Source of the DNA: Vibrio tubiashii ATCC 19109
GTDB lineage: Bacteria; Pseudomonadota; Gammaproteobacteria; Enterobacterales; Vibrionaceae
Assembly (NCBI RefSeq): GCF_000772105.1
Contig: NZ_CP009354.1
Location: 868,001 to 932,000, forward strand
Length of the DNA: 64,000 nucleotides
Reading direction: 5' to 3'
Positions within the stretch are counted from its first letter, which is position 1; the number at the start of each line of letters is the position of its first letter. The notes below the pieces were generated by a model. That model ran no database searches and had not been told where the DNA came from. It saw nothing but the letters and a program-made list of their open reading frames with translations. Position numbers and translations under genes: made by a program. Positions 1 through 6,943 of the stretch are shown in pieces.

Positions 1-56
1 CCCGCTTTCCATAGCGCAGCGTTCCCGCTCTCTATAGGACTAAGTCCGTTCCCGCT
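1..56. repeat. Dispersed intergenic repeat, copy 1 (truncated by window edge)
   Basis: This stretch, read as its reverse complement, matches positions 1694-1740 over most of its length: the blocks GGGAACGGACT, GTCCTAT, GAACGCTGCGCT and TGGAAA occur in the same order, with a short insertion in this copy. It abuts the 3' end of the DUF1853 gene. Its orientation is opposite to that of the second copy, so the two flank the DUF1853/Nif3 gene pair as inverted copies. It looks like a non-coding dispersed element; its full extent is not visible here. Confidence 0.6.
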
Positions 57-806
57 TTACCCCGGCCAAGTGTCAGGCACTACAAACCAAAATTGACCGT
101 TTTGCGTCTGAGCATGGACGAACCTTCCGTTGGGTTTATCGATAGGGTTGACGAATTCTTCTAGTCCAACCGCCCAAAGTGGTTTTTCGAGTTCATACAG
201 CAGTTCGCCAATCTGGTCCCACTGACTTTGGTAGCACCAATATCCGGTGATTTGGCTAGGGTTTATCGTGAGCCCTAGACACTCTTCCGGAATGGTCTCT
301 GGTGAAAAAGGATTGATATAAAGACGCCCTTGGATTAACAGATGCTCAGTGAGATCAGAGTAGTGAGGGTATTGTTCAAGGAATTCCGGAGATGCACTCA
401 TTTTTAATTGATGAGAGAGCATTCTAGCGAGTTTCTTGTCTAGCTGATCGTGGGCATTCGGTCCGTACCAAACGCCTTTATGTAAAAGATAGAACTTAAT
501 CGCGACTTCCCAGTGTTCTTTCTGATGTGACTCAAGGTTGTCCAGAATGAGATCAATTGCGCCTATGGTCTGGCCTGACGCTTTGTTGATTTGAATCTCT
601 TCTTCGAGCAGCGAATATTTTGAACTATTGCTGATGAGCTCAGTGCATAGGTGCTGGTAGATGAATCCTAATCGAGGGTTGCCTTGATAGTCATCTTGTT
701 TTAGAGGAGTGATATTCAGCGCTTTGACATCGACAAATGGTGGTGTCAGGTTAAATAGCGATGGCGTTTCATGTACCCAGTGATAAAAACGTTGTAAAGC
801 GTTCAT
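57..806 (-). CDS. DUF1853 family protein
   Basis: A 249-residue protein without signal peptide or membrane segment, so probably cytoplasmic. I recognise it as DUF1853 from overall sequence character: N-terminal tryptophan/proline-rich stretch, a central segment with EVAIKFYLLHKG, and a C-terminal tail with FWFVVPDTWPG. The EVAIKF segment recalls the core of restriction-endonuclease-like folds, but that is only a suggestion. The function of the family is not established. It is transcribed divergently from the Nif3-family gene with about 120 bp between them, and ends directly at an intergenic repeat. Confidence 0.75.
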   Translation of the reverse strand: MNALQRFYHWVHETPSLFNLTPPFVDVKALNITPLKQDDYQGNPRLGFIYQHLCTELISNSSKYSLLEEEIQINKASGQTIGAIDLILDNLESHQKEHWEVAIKFYLLHKGVWYGPNAHDQLDKKLARMLSHQLKMSASPEFLEQYPHYSDLTEHLLIQGRLYINPFSPETIPEECLGLTINPSQITGYWCYQSQWDQIGELLYELEKPLWAVGLEEFVNPIDKPNGRFVHAQTQNGQFWFVVPDTWPG

Positions 807-928
807 CCTTAAACCTATATCTGCTTGAACGCCACTATTGTAGCTAGGTGCTGGTAAGGTTGCTATGGTTCGAATACACTTTGCTCACTAAGATAAAGCG
901 CAATGTTAGCAATTAGATGGAAGCTGTC

Positions 929-1687
929 ATGAACAACTTACAATTAGAAAAAATCCTCAACGAGAAGCTCTCTCCTCAGTTAATCAAAGACTATGCACCT
1001 AACGGATTGCAGGTTGAAGGTAAAGAGCAGATTAGAAAGGTCGTGACTGGTGTGACGGCTTCTCAAGCATTGATTGATAAAGCGGTTGAGTTAAACGCTG
1101 ATGCGCTACTGGTTCATCATGGTTATTTCTGGAAAGGTGAGCCAGAACCTATTCGTGGTATGAAAGGCAAGCGCATTCGCACTTTGATAAAAAACGACAT
1201 TAATTTAATGGGTTACCATCTGCCACTTGATATCCACCCGGAGCTAGGTAATAACGCTGAACTTGCTCGCTTACTCGATATTGAAGTAGAAGGCGGCCTA
1301 GAAGGGCACCCTCAATCAGTGGCTATGTTTGGGCGTTTGAAATCTCCAATGACAGGGGCTGAGTTTGCCACCAAGATTAATCAAGTACTTAAACGCCAGC
1401 CTCTTCATATTGCGCCGGAAAATGCAGATATATTGATTGAAACGGTCGGGTGGTGTACTGGTGGTGGTCAGGACTTTATTGAATTGGCAGCTAGACACGG
1501 TTTAGATGCGTTTATTTCGGGTGAGATCTCAGAGCGCACTACTTACTCTGCTCGTGAGCAAGACATTCACTACTTTGCAGCAGGTCACCACGCGACAGAG
1601 CGCTACGGAATCAAAGCTCTAGGCGAGTGGCTAGCCACTGAACATGGCCTAGATGTTGAGTTTATTGATATTGATAATCCGGTTTAG
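929..1687 (+). CDS. Nif3-like dinuclear metal centre hexameric protein (YbgI family)
   Basis: Closely similar to E. coli YbgI along its length. Shared blocks include DYAPNGLQVEG near the N terminus, VTGVTASQALID, the metal-binding VHHGYFWKGE, HPELGNNAEL, WCTGGGQDFIE and the C-terminal AAGHHATERYGI. Family members bind two metal ions in a toroidal hexamer; the substrate is not settled (a GTP cyclohydrolase/NIF3-like role has been proposed). An in-frame ATG exists 12 bases upstream, but the ATG used here aligns with the E. coli start and has a GGAAG-like ribosome site about 6 bases before it, giving 252 residues. Confidence 0.88.
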   Translation: MNNLQLEKILNEKLSPQLIKDYAPNGLQVEGKEQIRKVVTGVTASQALIDKAVELNADALLVHHGYFWKGEPEPIRGMKGKRIRTLIKNDINLMGYHLPLDIHPELGNNAELARLLDIEVEGGLEGHPQSVAMFGRLKSPMTGAEFATKINQVLKRQPLHIAPENADILIETVGWCTGGGQDFIELAARHGLDAFISGEISERTTYSAREQDIHYFAAGHHATERYGIKALGEWLATEHGLDVEFIDIDNPV

Positions 1688-1693
1688 GTAGAG

Positions 1694-1740
1694 TGGGAAC
1701 GGACTGCGTCCTATGGAACGCTGCGCTTTTGGAAAACGGG
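1694..1740. repeat. Dispersed intergenic repeat, copy 2
   Basis: Inverted relative copy of the element at 1-56, sharing the ordered blocks GGGAACGGACT, GTCCTAT, GAACGCTGCGCT and TGGAAAACGGG. It begins a few bases after the Nif3-family stop codon. The core GGACTGCGTCC is itself nearly palindromic. It is followed by further palindromic sequence up to about 1850. Confidence 0.6.
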
Positions 1741-1794
1741 ATCGGGCTTCGCCCTGCGAGAGAAAAGCTCGTTTTTCCATAGAGTGACGAAGGA

Positions 1795-1842
1795 GCGAGT
1801 AGGGAATCTCACACGGTGATCTACTCGCTAGAAGAGATCCCC
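1795..1842. repeat. Palindromic intergenic sequence
   Basis: GCGAGTAG (1795-1802) pairs perfectly with CTACTCGC (1821-1828), and GGGAATCTC (1802-1810) pairs with GAGATCCCC (1834-1842) with one mismatch. The two pairings share sequence and would be alternative folds. The region lies in the convergent space between the Nif3-family gene and gltA and contains no open reading frame of note. It is probably part of a composite intergenic repeat together with 1694-1740. Confidence 0.45.
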
Positions 1843-1888
1843 AACTCACTCGTGCCTCGTTCTTGAGGATGACAACTAATCTAATAAA

Positions 1889-1918
1889 AAAGGGCTAATG
1901 TTCGCACATTAGCCCTTT
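1889..1918 (-). terminator. Rho-independent terminator of gltA
   Basis: Twelve-base stem AAAGGGCTAATG (1889-1900) pairs with CATTAGCCCTTT (1907-1918) around a 6-base loop. On the minus strand it is followed by a run of T. It lies about 20 bases past the gltA stop codon. Confidence 0.85.
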
Positions 1919-1939
1919 GACTTTTTTGCTAGTCAGCTA

Positions 1940-3229
1940 TTATTCACGCTCATGCAGAGGTGAGAACTCGCGTTGTACTTCACCAGTGTAAAGCTGACGT
2001 GGACGACCGATACGGTTTAGTGGGTCGCTGTGCATTTCGTTCCAGTGAGCAATCCAACCGATAGTACGCGAAATCGCGAAGATAACGGTGAACATAGATA
2101 CTGGGATACCGATAGCTTTAAGAATGATACCCGAGTAGAAGTCTACGTTCGGGTATAGCTTCTTAGAAACAAAGTATTCGTCAGAAAGCGCGATACGCTC
2201 AAGTTCCATTGCCACATCAAGCAGTGGATCTTTGATGTTAAGCTCTTTAAGAACTTCGTGACATGTTTCGCGCATAACCGTTGCACGAGGGTCGTAGTTC
2301 TTGTAGACACGGTGACCGAAGCCCATTAGTCGGAATGGGTCGTCTTTGTCTTTCGCGCGCTCAACATACTCAGGAATGTTTTCTACGCTACCGATCTCTT
2401 CAAGCATCTTCAGACATGCTTCATTCGCGCCGCCGTGAGCTGGGCCCCAAAGAGATGCGATACCTGCTGCAATACATGCAAATGGGTTAGCACCAGAAGA
2501 ACCAGATAGACGTACTGTTGAAGTTGACGCGTTTTGCTCGTGGTCTGCGTGTAGAGTAAAGATCTTATCCATTGCGCGCGCAACGACAGGGTTTACTTCG
2601 TACTCTTCACATGGATTAGCGAACATCATGTGTAGGTAGTTCTCAGCGTAGCTCAAATCATTACGTGGGTAGATGAAAGGCTGACCGATTGAGTACTTGT
2701 AACACATAGCCGCAAGTGTTGGCATTTTCGACAGTAGTCGGTATGCCGCGATTTCGCGGTGCTCGTCGTTGTGGATATCTAATGAATCGTGGTAGAACGC
2801 AGCAAGTGCACCTACTACACCACACATTACAGCCATAGGGTGAGCGTCACGGCGGAAACCGTGGAAGAAACTAGCAATTTGCTCATGGACCATAGTGTGA
2901 CGAGTAACAGTAGTTTTGAATTGCTCGTATTGTTCACGTGTTGGGGCTTCACCGTAAAGAAGGATGTAACATACCTCTAAGTAATCAGCGTTATTTGCTA
3001 GCTGATCAATTGGGTAACCGCGGTGCAAAAGAATACCTTTACCGCCGTCAATGTAGGTGATTTGAGATTCACAAGATGCAGTGGCAAGAAAACCTGGGTC
3101 AAAAGTAAAAAATCCGTTTGCTCCAAGTGTACGAACATCAATCACAGGTGTGCCTAAGGCACCTTCCATAATTGGCAGCTCGATAGGTGCTTGACCTTCA
3201 ACATGAAGGGTAGCTTTCTTATCTGCCAT
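1940..3229 (-). CDS. gltA: Citrate synthase (type II, hexameric)
   Basis: Condenses acetyl-CoA with oxaloacetate to citrate, the entry step of the TCA cycle, in the cytoplasm. At 429 residues it has the length of the allosteric proteobacterial type. The catalytic histidines are visible in [11 protein letters not shown] and [14 protein letters not shown], and the catalytic aspartate in VDFYSGI. An AGGAG ribosome site precedes the ATG. It is divergent from the sdh-suc operon, sharing a roughly 400-bp upstream region that carries an ArcA-type box and a CRP-like site, and it ends at a strong terminator. Confidence 0.97.
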   Translation of the reverse strand: MADKKATLHVEGQAPIELPIMEGALGTPVIDVRTLGANGFFTFDPGFLATASCESQITYIDGGKGILLHRGYPIDQLANNADYLEVCYILLYGEAPTREQYEQFKTTVTRHTMVHEQIASFFHGFRRDAHPMAVMCGVVGALAAFYHDSLDIHNDEHREIAAYRLLSKMPTLAAMCYKYSIGQPFIYPRNDLSYAENYLHMMFANPCEEYEVNPVVARAMDKIFTLHADHEQNASTSTVRLSGSSGANPFACIAAGIASLWGPAHGGANEACLKMLEEIGSVENIPEYVERAKDKDDPFRLMGFGHRVYKNYDPRATVMRETCHEVLKELNIKDPLLDVAMELERIALSDEYFVSKKLYPNVDFYSGIILKAIGIPVSMFTVIFAISRTIGWIAHWNEMHSDPLNRIGRPRQLYTGEVQREFSPLHERE

Positions 3230-3289
3230 AACAATCTCCTTTGTTTATTATTTAATCCGTCCAGGATGTTTGTGTGCCATTTTTGTACG

Positions 3290-3305
3290 TGTGATCGTTA
3301 TCAAA
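3290..3305. promoter_or_regulatory. CRP-like site between gltA and sdhC
   Basis: TGTGA-N6-TCAAA matches 9 of the 10 conserved positions of the CRP consensus TGTGA-N6-TCACA. It lies about 60 bp upstream of the gltA start and about 320 bp upstream of sdhC. CRP control of gltA and sdh is known in enterics; its use here is inferred from the match only. Confidence 0.45.
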
Positions 3306-3551
3306 GTCAATTTTTCTCATCTGATGTGTGCACTTGTTATGATTTTTTGAACGTATAAGGTGAAAAATCTGGTCTGTGTAGCAAAAATTGTTACATCAAT
3401 TGTATTAGAATGTTGCCAGCCGTATAGTGGCGCAGTAAATTTTGGTGGAAACCTTATAAATTCAAGGCTTGAAACAAATGTGAGGTGAAGTTTTAATCCT
3501 TGTTGTTAACAATTATTTTACAAAATACTCCGGCAATTGTTGCAGTCTAGT

Positions 3552-3566
3552 GTTAAATAAATGTTA
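3552..3566. promoter_or_regulatory. ArcA box upstream of sdhC
   Basis: GTTAAATAAATGTTA differs at one position from the ArcA direct-repeat consensus GTTAATTAAATGTTA and has the expected GTTA-N7-GTTA spacing. It lies about 60 bp before the sdhC start codon, where bound ArcA-P would block RNA polymerase. ArcA repression of sdhCDAB under low oxygen is established in E. coli. The rest of the 3230-3624 intergenic region is AT-rich with no gene. Confidence 0.65.
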
Positions 3567-3624
3567 ACTTTTGTAGGTTTGCAATCAAAATTCGTTCATA
3601 ACTATAAATGCTCAATGGAGCTGA

Positions 3625-4017
3625 GTGAGCAAGCCCGTGAAAGAAAGAAAGTCAAGACCTGTTAATTTAGATTTACAGACCGTAAGCTTTCCGATCACTG
3701 CAATCGCATCAATTTTACACCGTGTGTCCGGTGTAATTACGTTTGTCGCAATCGGAATCCTGCTTTGGTTACTATCCATTTCTCTATCCTCCCCAGTCGG
3801 TTACGCACAAGCTGTTGACTTAGTCGATGGTTTCTTTGTGAAGTTTATCTTATGGGGCATCCTAACGGCTTTGGCCTATCACATTGCAGGTGGCATTCGT
3901 CACTTACTAATGGATCTTGGTCATTTTGAAGAGCTGGAATCTGGCGCGATGAGCGCTAAGGTTGCATTCGCAGCAACAGCCGTTCTGTCTCTATTGGCGG
4001 GGGTAATGGTATGGTAA
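3625..4017 (+). CDS. sdhC: Succinate dehydrogenase cytochrome b556 subunit
   Basis: First of four subunits of succinate:quinone oxidoreductase (complex II). It is a 130-residue membrane anchor with three hydrophobic helices; the haem b and quinone-site region shows as SILHRVSGV near residue 30, and a second histidine-rich stretch (YHIAGGIRHLLMDLG) holds the likely axial haem histidine. The start is GTG, chosen because GGAG lies 5-8 bases before it and MSKPVKERKSRPVNLDL is the typical Vibrio N terminus. It overlaps sdhD by 7 bases, implying translational coupling. Confidence 0.95.
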   Translation: MSKPVKERKSRPVNLDLQTVSFPITAIASILHRVSGVITFVAIGILLWLLSISLSSPVGYAQAVDLVDGFFVKFILWGILTALAYHIAGGIRHLLMDLGHFEELESGAMSAKVAFAATAVLSLLAGVMVW

Positions 4018-4355
4018 AACACATTTCATCTTTTGGTCGTAATGGTGTGCACGATTTCTTATTGATTCGTGCGACTGCAATCATTATGACGCTTTACACT
4101 ATCTATCTGGTTAGCTTCTGTGCTTTCACAGATATTTCTTACGTATCTTGGACCCAGTTCTTTGGTGGTACATTCACTAAAGTGTTCACAATGCTGGCGC
4201 TTGTATCTGTTCTAATTCACGCGTGGATTGGTTTATGGCAGGTACTGACTGATTACATTAAGTGCGCCAAGCTTCGTGGTGGCCTACAGCTAGCAATCAT
4301 TGCTGTTTTATTTGGTTACTTCTTCTCTGGTCTATTTATTCTGTGGGGTGCGTAA
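4011..4355 (+). CDS. sdhD: Succinate dehydrogenase membrane anchor subunit
   Basis: A 114-residue hydrophobic protein with three predicted transmembrane helices, the second anchor of complex II. The DFLLIRATAIIMTLY segment and HAWIGLWQVLTDYIK, which carries a histidine and the quinone-site tyrosine region, are characteristic. Its start overlaps the end of sdhC (ATGGTAAAA inside the last sdhC codons) and its stop is immediately followed by the GTG of sdhA, so the operon is tightly packed. Confidence 0.95.
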   Translation: MVKHISSFGRNGVHDFLLIRATAIIMTLYTIYLVSFCAFTDISYVSWTQFFGGTFTKVFTMLALVSVLIHAWIGLWQVLTDYIKCAKLRGGLQLAIIAVLFGYFFSGLFILWGA

Positions 4356-6122
4356 GTGTCTATTCCAGTTCGCGAATTTGATGCCGTAGTAATCGGCGCT
4401 GGTGGTGCAGGCATGCGCGCTGCACTGCAAATCTCTGAGCAAGGCCTATCATGTGCATTGCTTTCTAAAGTATTTCCAACTCGTTCACACACTGTTTCTG
4501 CACAAGGTGGTATCACGGTTGCGCTAGGTAATGCGCACGAGGATCACTGGGAACAGCATATGTACGATACCGTTAAAGGTTCCGACTATATTGGTGACCA
4601 AGACGCAATCGAATACATGTGTAAAAACGGACCAGAGTCAGTGATTGAATTAGAGAAAATGGGTCTACCATTCTCTCGCTTTGACAATGGTAGAATCTAC
4701 CAACGTCCGTTTGGCGGACAGTCGAAGAACTTCGGTGGTGAGCAAGCAGCACGTACAGCTGCAGCGGCTGACCGTACAGGTCACGCTCTACTTCACACGC
4801 TCTACCAACAAAACGTTAAGCACAAAACTACTATCTTCTCAGAGTGGTATGCACTCGACCTAGTTAAGAATGAAGATGGCGCAGTTCTTGGCTGTACAGC
4901 CCTTTGTATGGAAACGGGCGAAGTTTGTTACTTCAAATCGAAAGCAACCATTCTGGCGACAGGTGGTGCTGGCCGTATTTACGCTTCAACAACTAACGCT
5001 CACATCAACACGGGTGATGGCGTTGGTATGGCACTACGCGCTGGCATTCCAATGCAAGATATGGAAATGTGGCAGTTCCACCCAACAGGTATCGCTGGAG
5101 CCGGTGTTCTGGTAACTGAAGGTTGTCGTGGTGAAGGTGGTTATCTACTGAATAAAGACGGTGAACGCTTCATGGAGCGTTACGCACCTAACGCGAAAGA
5201 CCTTGCTGGTCGTGATGTTGTTGCTCGTTCAATGATGATCGAAATCCGTGAAGGTCGCGGCTGCGATGGCCCTTGGGGTCCTCACATTAAACTAAAACTG
5301 GATCACCTAGGTAAAGAGACACTTGAGTCGCGTCTACCAGGTGTTTGTGAGCTATCTCGTACCTTTGCTCACGTAGATCCAGTGAAAGAGCCAATTCCGG
5401 TAATCCCGACTTGTCACTACATGATGGGTGGCGTTCCAACTCAAGTCTCTGGTCAGGCTATTAAGCAAGATGAAGCGGGCGCTGATGTTGAAGTTCAAGG
5501 TCTATTTGCTTGTGGTGAGATCGCATCAGTATCTGTTCACGGTGCAAACCGCCTAGGTGGTAACTCTCTACTAGACTTAGTTGTATTTGGTCGCGCTACG
5601 GGCCTACACCTTGGTGAAACACTTGCTAAGCAAGCTGAAGCTAAGCCAGCAACGGAAGCTGACATTGAGCGTTCACTAGAGCGCTACAACCGTTGGGAAA
5701 ATAGCACTGAAGGTGAAGATCCAGCGCAAATTCGCAAAGATCTGCAACAATGTATGCAGAACAACTTCTCGGTATTCCGTGAAGGTGATGCAATGGCAAA
5801 AGGTCTAGAAGAGCTAAAAGTTATTCGTGAGCGCCTGAAGAATGCTCACCTTTCTGACAAGTCGACCGAGTTTAACACCCAGCGTATTGAGTGTTTAGAG
5901 CTAGAAAACTTGATGGAAACTGCTTATGCAACGGCTGTTGCGGCTAACTACCGTACAGAAAGTCGCGGCGCACACGCTCGCTTTGATTTCCCAGACCGTG
6001 ATGATGAGCAGTGGCTATGCCACTCAATCTATAATCCGGACAATGAAGCTATGACAAAGCGTGGTGTAAACATGGAGCCAATCCATCGTGAAGCATTCCC
6101 GCCGAAAGCACGTACGTACTAG
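4356..6122 (+). CDS. sdhA: Succinate dehydrogenase flavoprotein subunit
   Basis: Catalytic subunit that oxidises succinate to fumarate. It has 588 residues, the same length as E. coli SdhA. The N-terminal dinucleotide fold [13 protein letters not shown] (12-24) binds FAD, and His45 in SHTVSAQGG is the covalent flavin attachment site. HPTGI and the GRDVVARSM region contribute to the active site. The GTG start follows the sdhD stop without any gap. Codon use is that of a highly expressed gene. Confidence 0.97.
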   Translation: MSIPVREFDAVVIGAGGAGMRAALQISEQGLSCALLSKVFPTRSHTVSAQGGITVALGNAHEDHWEQHMYDTVKGSDYIGDQDAIEYMCKNGPESVIELEKMGLPFSRFDNGRIYQRPFGGQSKNFGGEQAARTAAAADRTGHALLHTLYQQNVKHKTTIFSEWYALDLVKNEDGAVLGCTALCMETGEVCYFKSKATILATGGAGRIYASTTNAHINTGDGVGMALRAGIPMQDMEMWQFHPTGIAGAGVLVTEGCRGEGGYLLNKDGERFMERYAPNAKDLAGRDVVARSMMIEIREGRGCDGPWGPHIKLKLDHLGKETLESRLPGVCELSRTFAHVDPVKEPIPVIPTCHYMMGGVPTQVSGQAIKQDEAGADVEVQGLFACGEIASVSVHGANRLGGNSLLDLVVFGRATGLHLGETLAKQAEAKPATEADIERSLERYNRWENSTEGEDPAQIRKDLQQCMQNNFSVFREGDAMAKGLEELKVIRERLKNAHLSDKSTEFNTQRIECLELENLMETAYATAVAANYRTESRGAHARFDFPDRDDEQWLCHSIYNPDNEAMTKRGVNMEPIHREAFPPKARTY

Positions 6123-6140
6123 GGAGAGGAGGATAATATT

Positions 6141-6851
6141 ATGAAACTGAATTTCTCTTTGTACCGCTACAACCCAGATGTTGATCAAAAGCCATACATG
6201 AAGGACTACACGCTGGAAGTAGAAGAAGGATCAGACATGATGCTTCTAGATGCGTTGATTCTGCTAAAAGAGCAAGATCCAACGATCTCTTTCCGTCGTT
6301 CTTGTCGTGAGGGCGTATGTGGCTCAGATGGTCTAAACATGAATGGTAAGAATGGTCTAGCTTGTATTACACCACTTTCTGCATTAAGTGGTGACAAGAT
6401 AGTCATCCGTCCACTGCCAGGTTTGCCTGTTGTGCGAGATCTTATCGTTGACATGACGCAGTTCTACGATAACTATGCGAAAGTTAAGCCATTCTTGATT
6501 GATGACGGCGCACTGCCTCCATCACGCGAGAACCTGCAAACGCCTGATGAACGCGCGCACTTAGATGGTTTATACGAATGTATTATGTGTGCATGTTGTA
6601 CGACGTCATGCCCATCATTCTGGTGGAATCCAGATAAATTTATCGGTCCTGCAGGTCTTCTTGCGGCGTATCGTTGGCTAATTGATAGCCGTGATACAGC
6701 GACAGATGAACGTTTGTCAAATCTTGATGATGCATTTAGCGTTTTCCGTTGCCATGGCATCATGAATTGTGTAAGTGTTTGTCCTAAGGGACTAAATCCT
6801 ACGAAGGCAATCGGTCATATTAAGACGATGCTTGTAAACCGTTCGATTTAA
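6141..6851 (+). CDS. sdhB: Succinate dehydrogenase iron-sulfur subunit
   Basis: Passes electrons from SdhA to quinone. In 236 residues it shows the [2Fe-2S] ligands in CREGVCGSDG and the following cysteine of GLAC, then two ferredoxin-like motifs, CIMCACCTTSCP and CHGIMNCVSVCPKGLNP, for the [4Fe-4S] and [3Fe-4S] clusters. A strong GGAGAGGAGG-type ribosome site precedes the ATG. It is followed by a hairpin and then sucA. Confidence 0.97.
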   Translation: MKLNFSLYRYNPDVDQKPYMKDYTLEVEEGSDMMLLDALILLKEQDPTISFRRSCREGVCGSDGLNMNGKNGLACITPLSALSGDKIVIRPLPGLPVVRDLIVDMTQFYDNYAKVKPFLIDDGALPPSRENLQTPDERAHLDGLYECIMCACCTTSCPSFWWNPDKFIGPAGLLAAYRWLIDSRDTATDERLSNLDDAFSVFRCHGIMNCVSVCPKGLNPTKAIGHIKTMLVNRSI

Positions 6852-6864
6852 TTAACAAAAAATT

Positions 6865-6885
6865 GCCGACCCATTCTGGGTCGGC
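6865..6885 (+). terminator. Hairpin between sdhB and sucA (attenuator or processing site)
   Basis: GCCGACCCA (6865-6873) pairs perfectly with TGGGTCGGC (6877-6885) around a 3-base loop. The following sequence, TCTTAATAG, is a poor T-tract, so full termination is unlikely; partial termination or mRNA stabilisation inside the sdh-suc transcript is more plausible. Confidence 0.55.
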
Positions 6886-6943
6886 TCTTAATAGCTCGGC
6901 GTAAGACCGAAGCAAACGTGAAAACTACTGGTTAAGGGAAAAT

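Noticed and set aside
6865..6890. Operon-ending terminator between sdhB and sucA
   Set aside because: The stem is good but there is no T-run and sucA has no obvious own strong promoter in the 58 bp after it, so full termination is unlikely.
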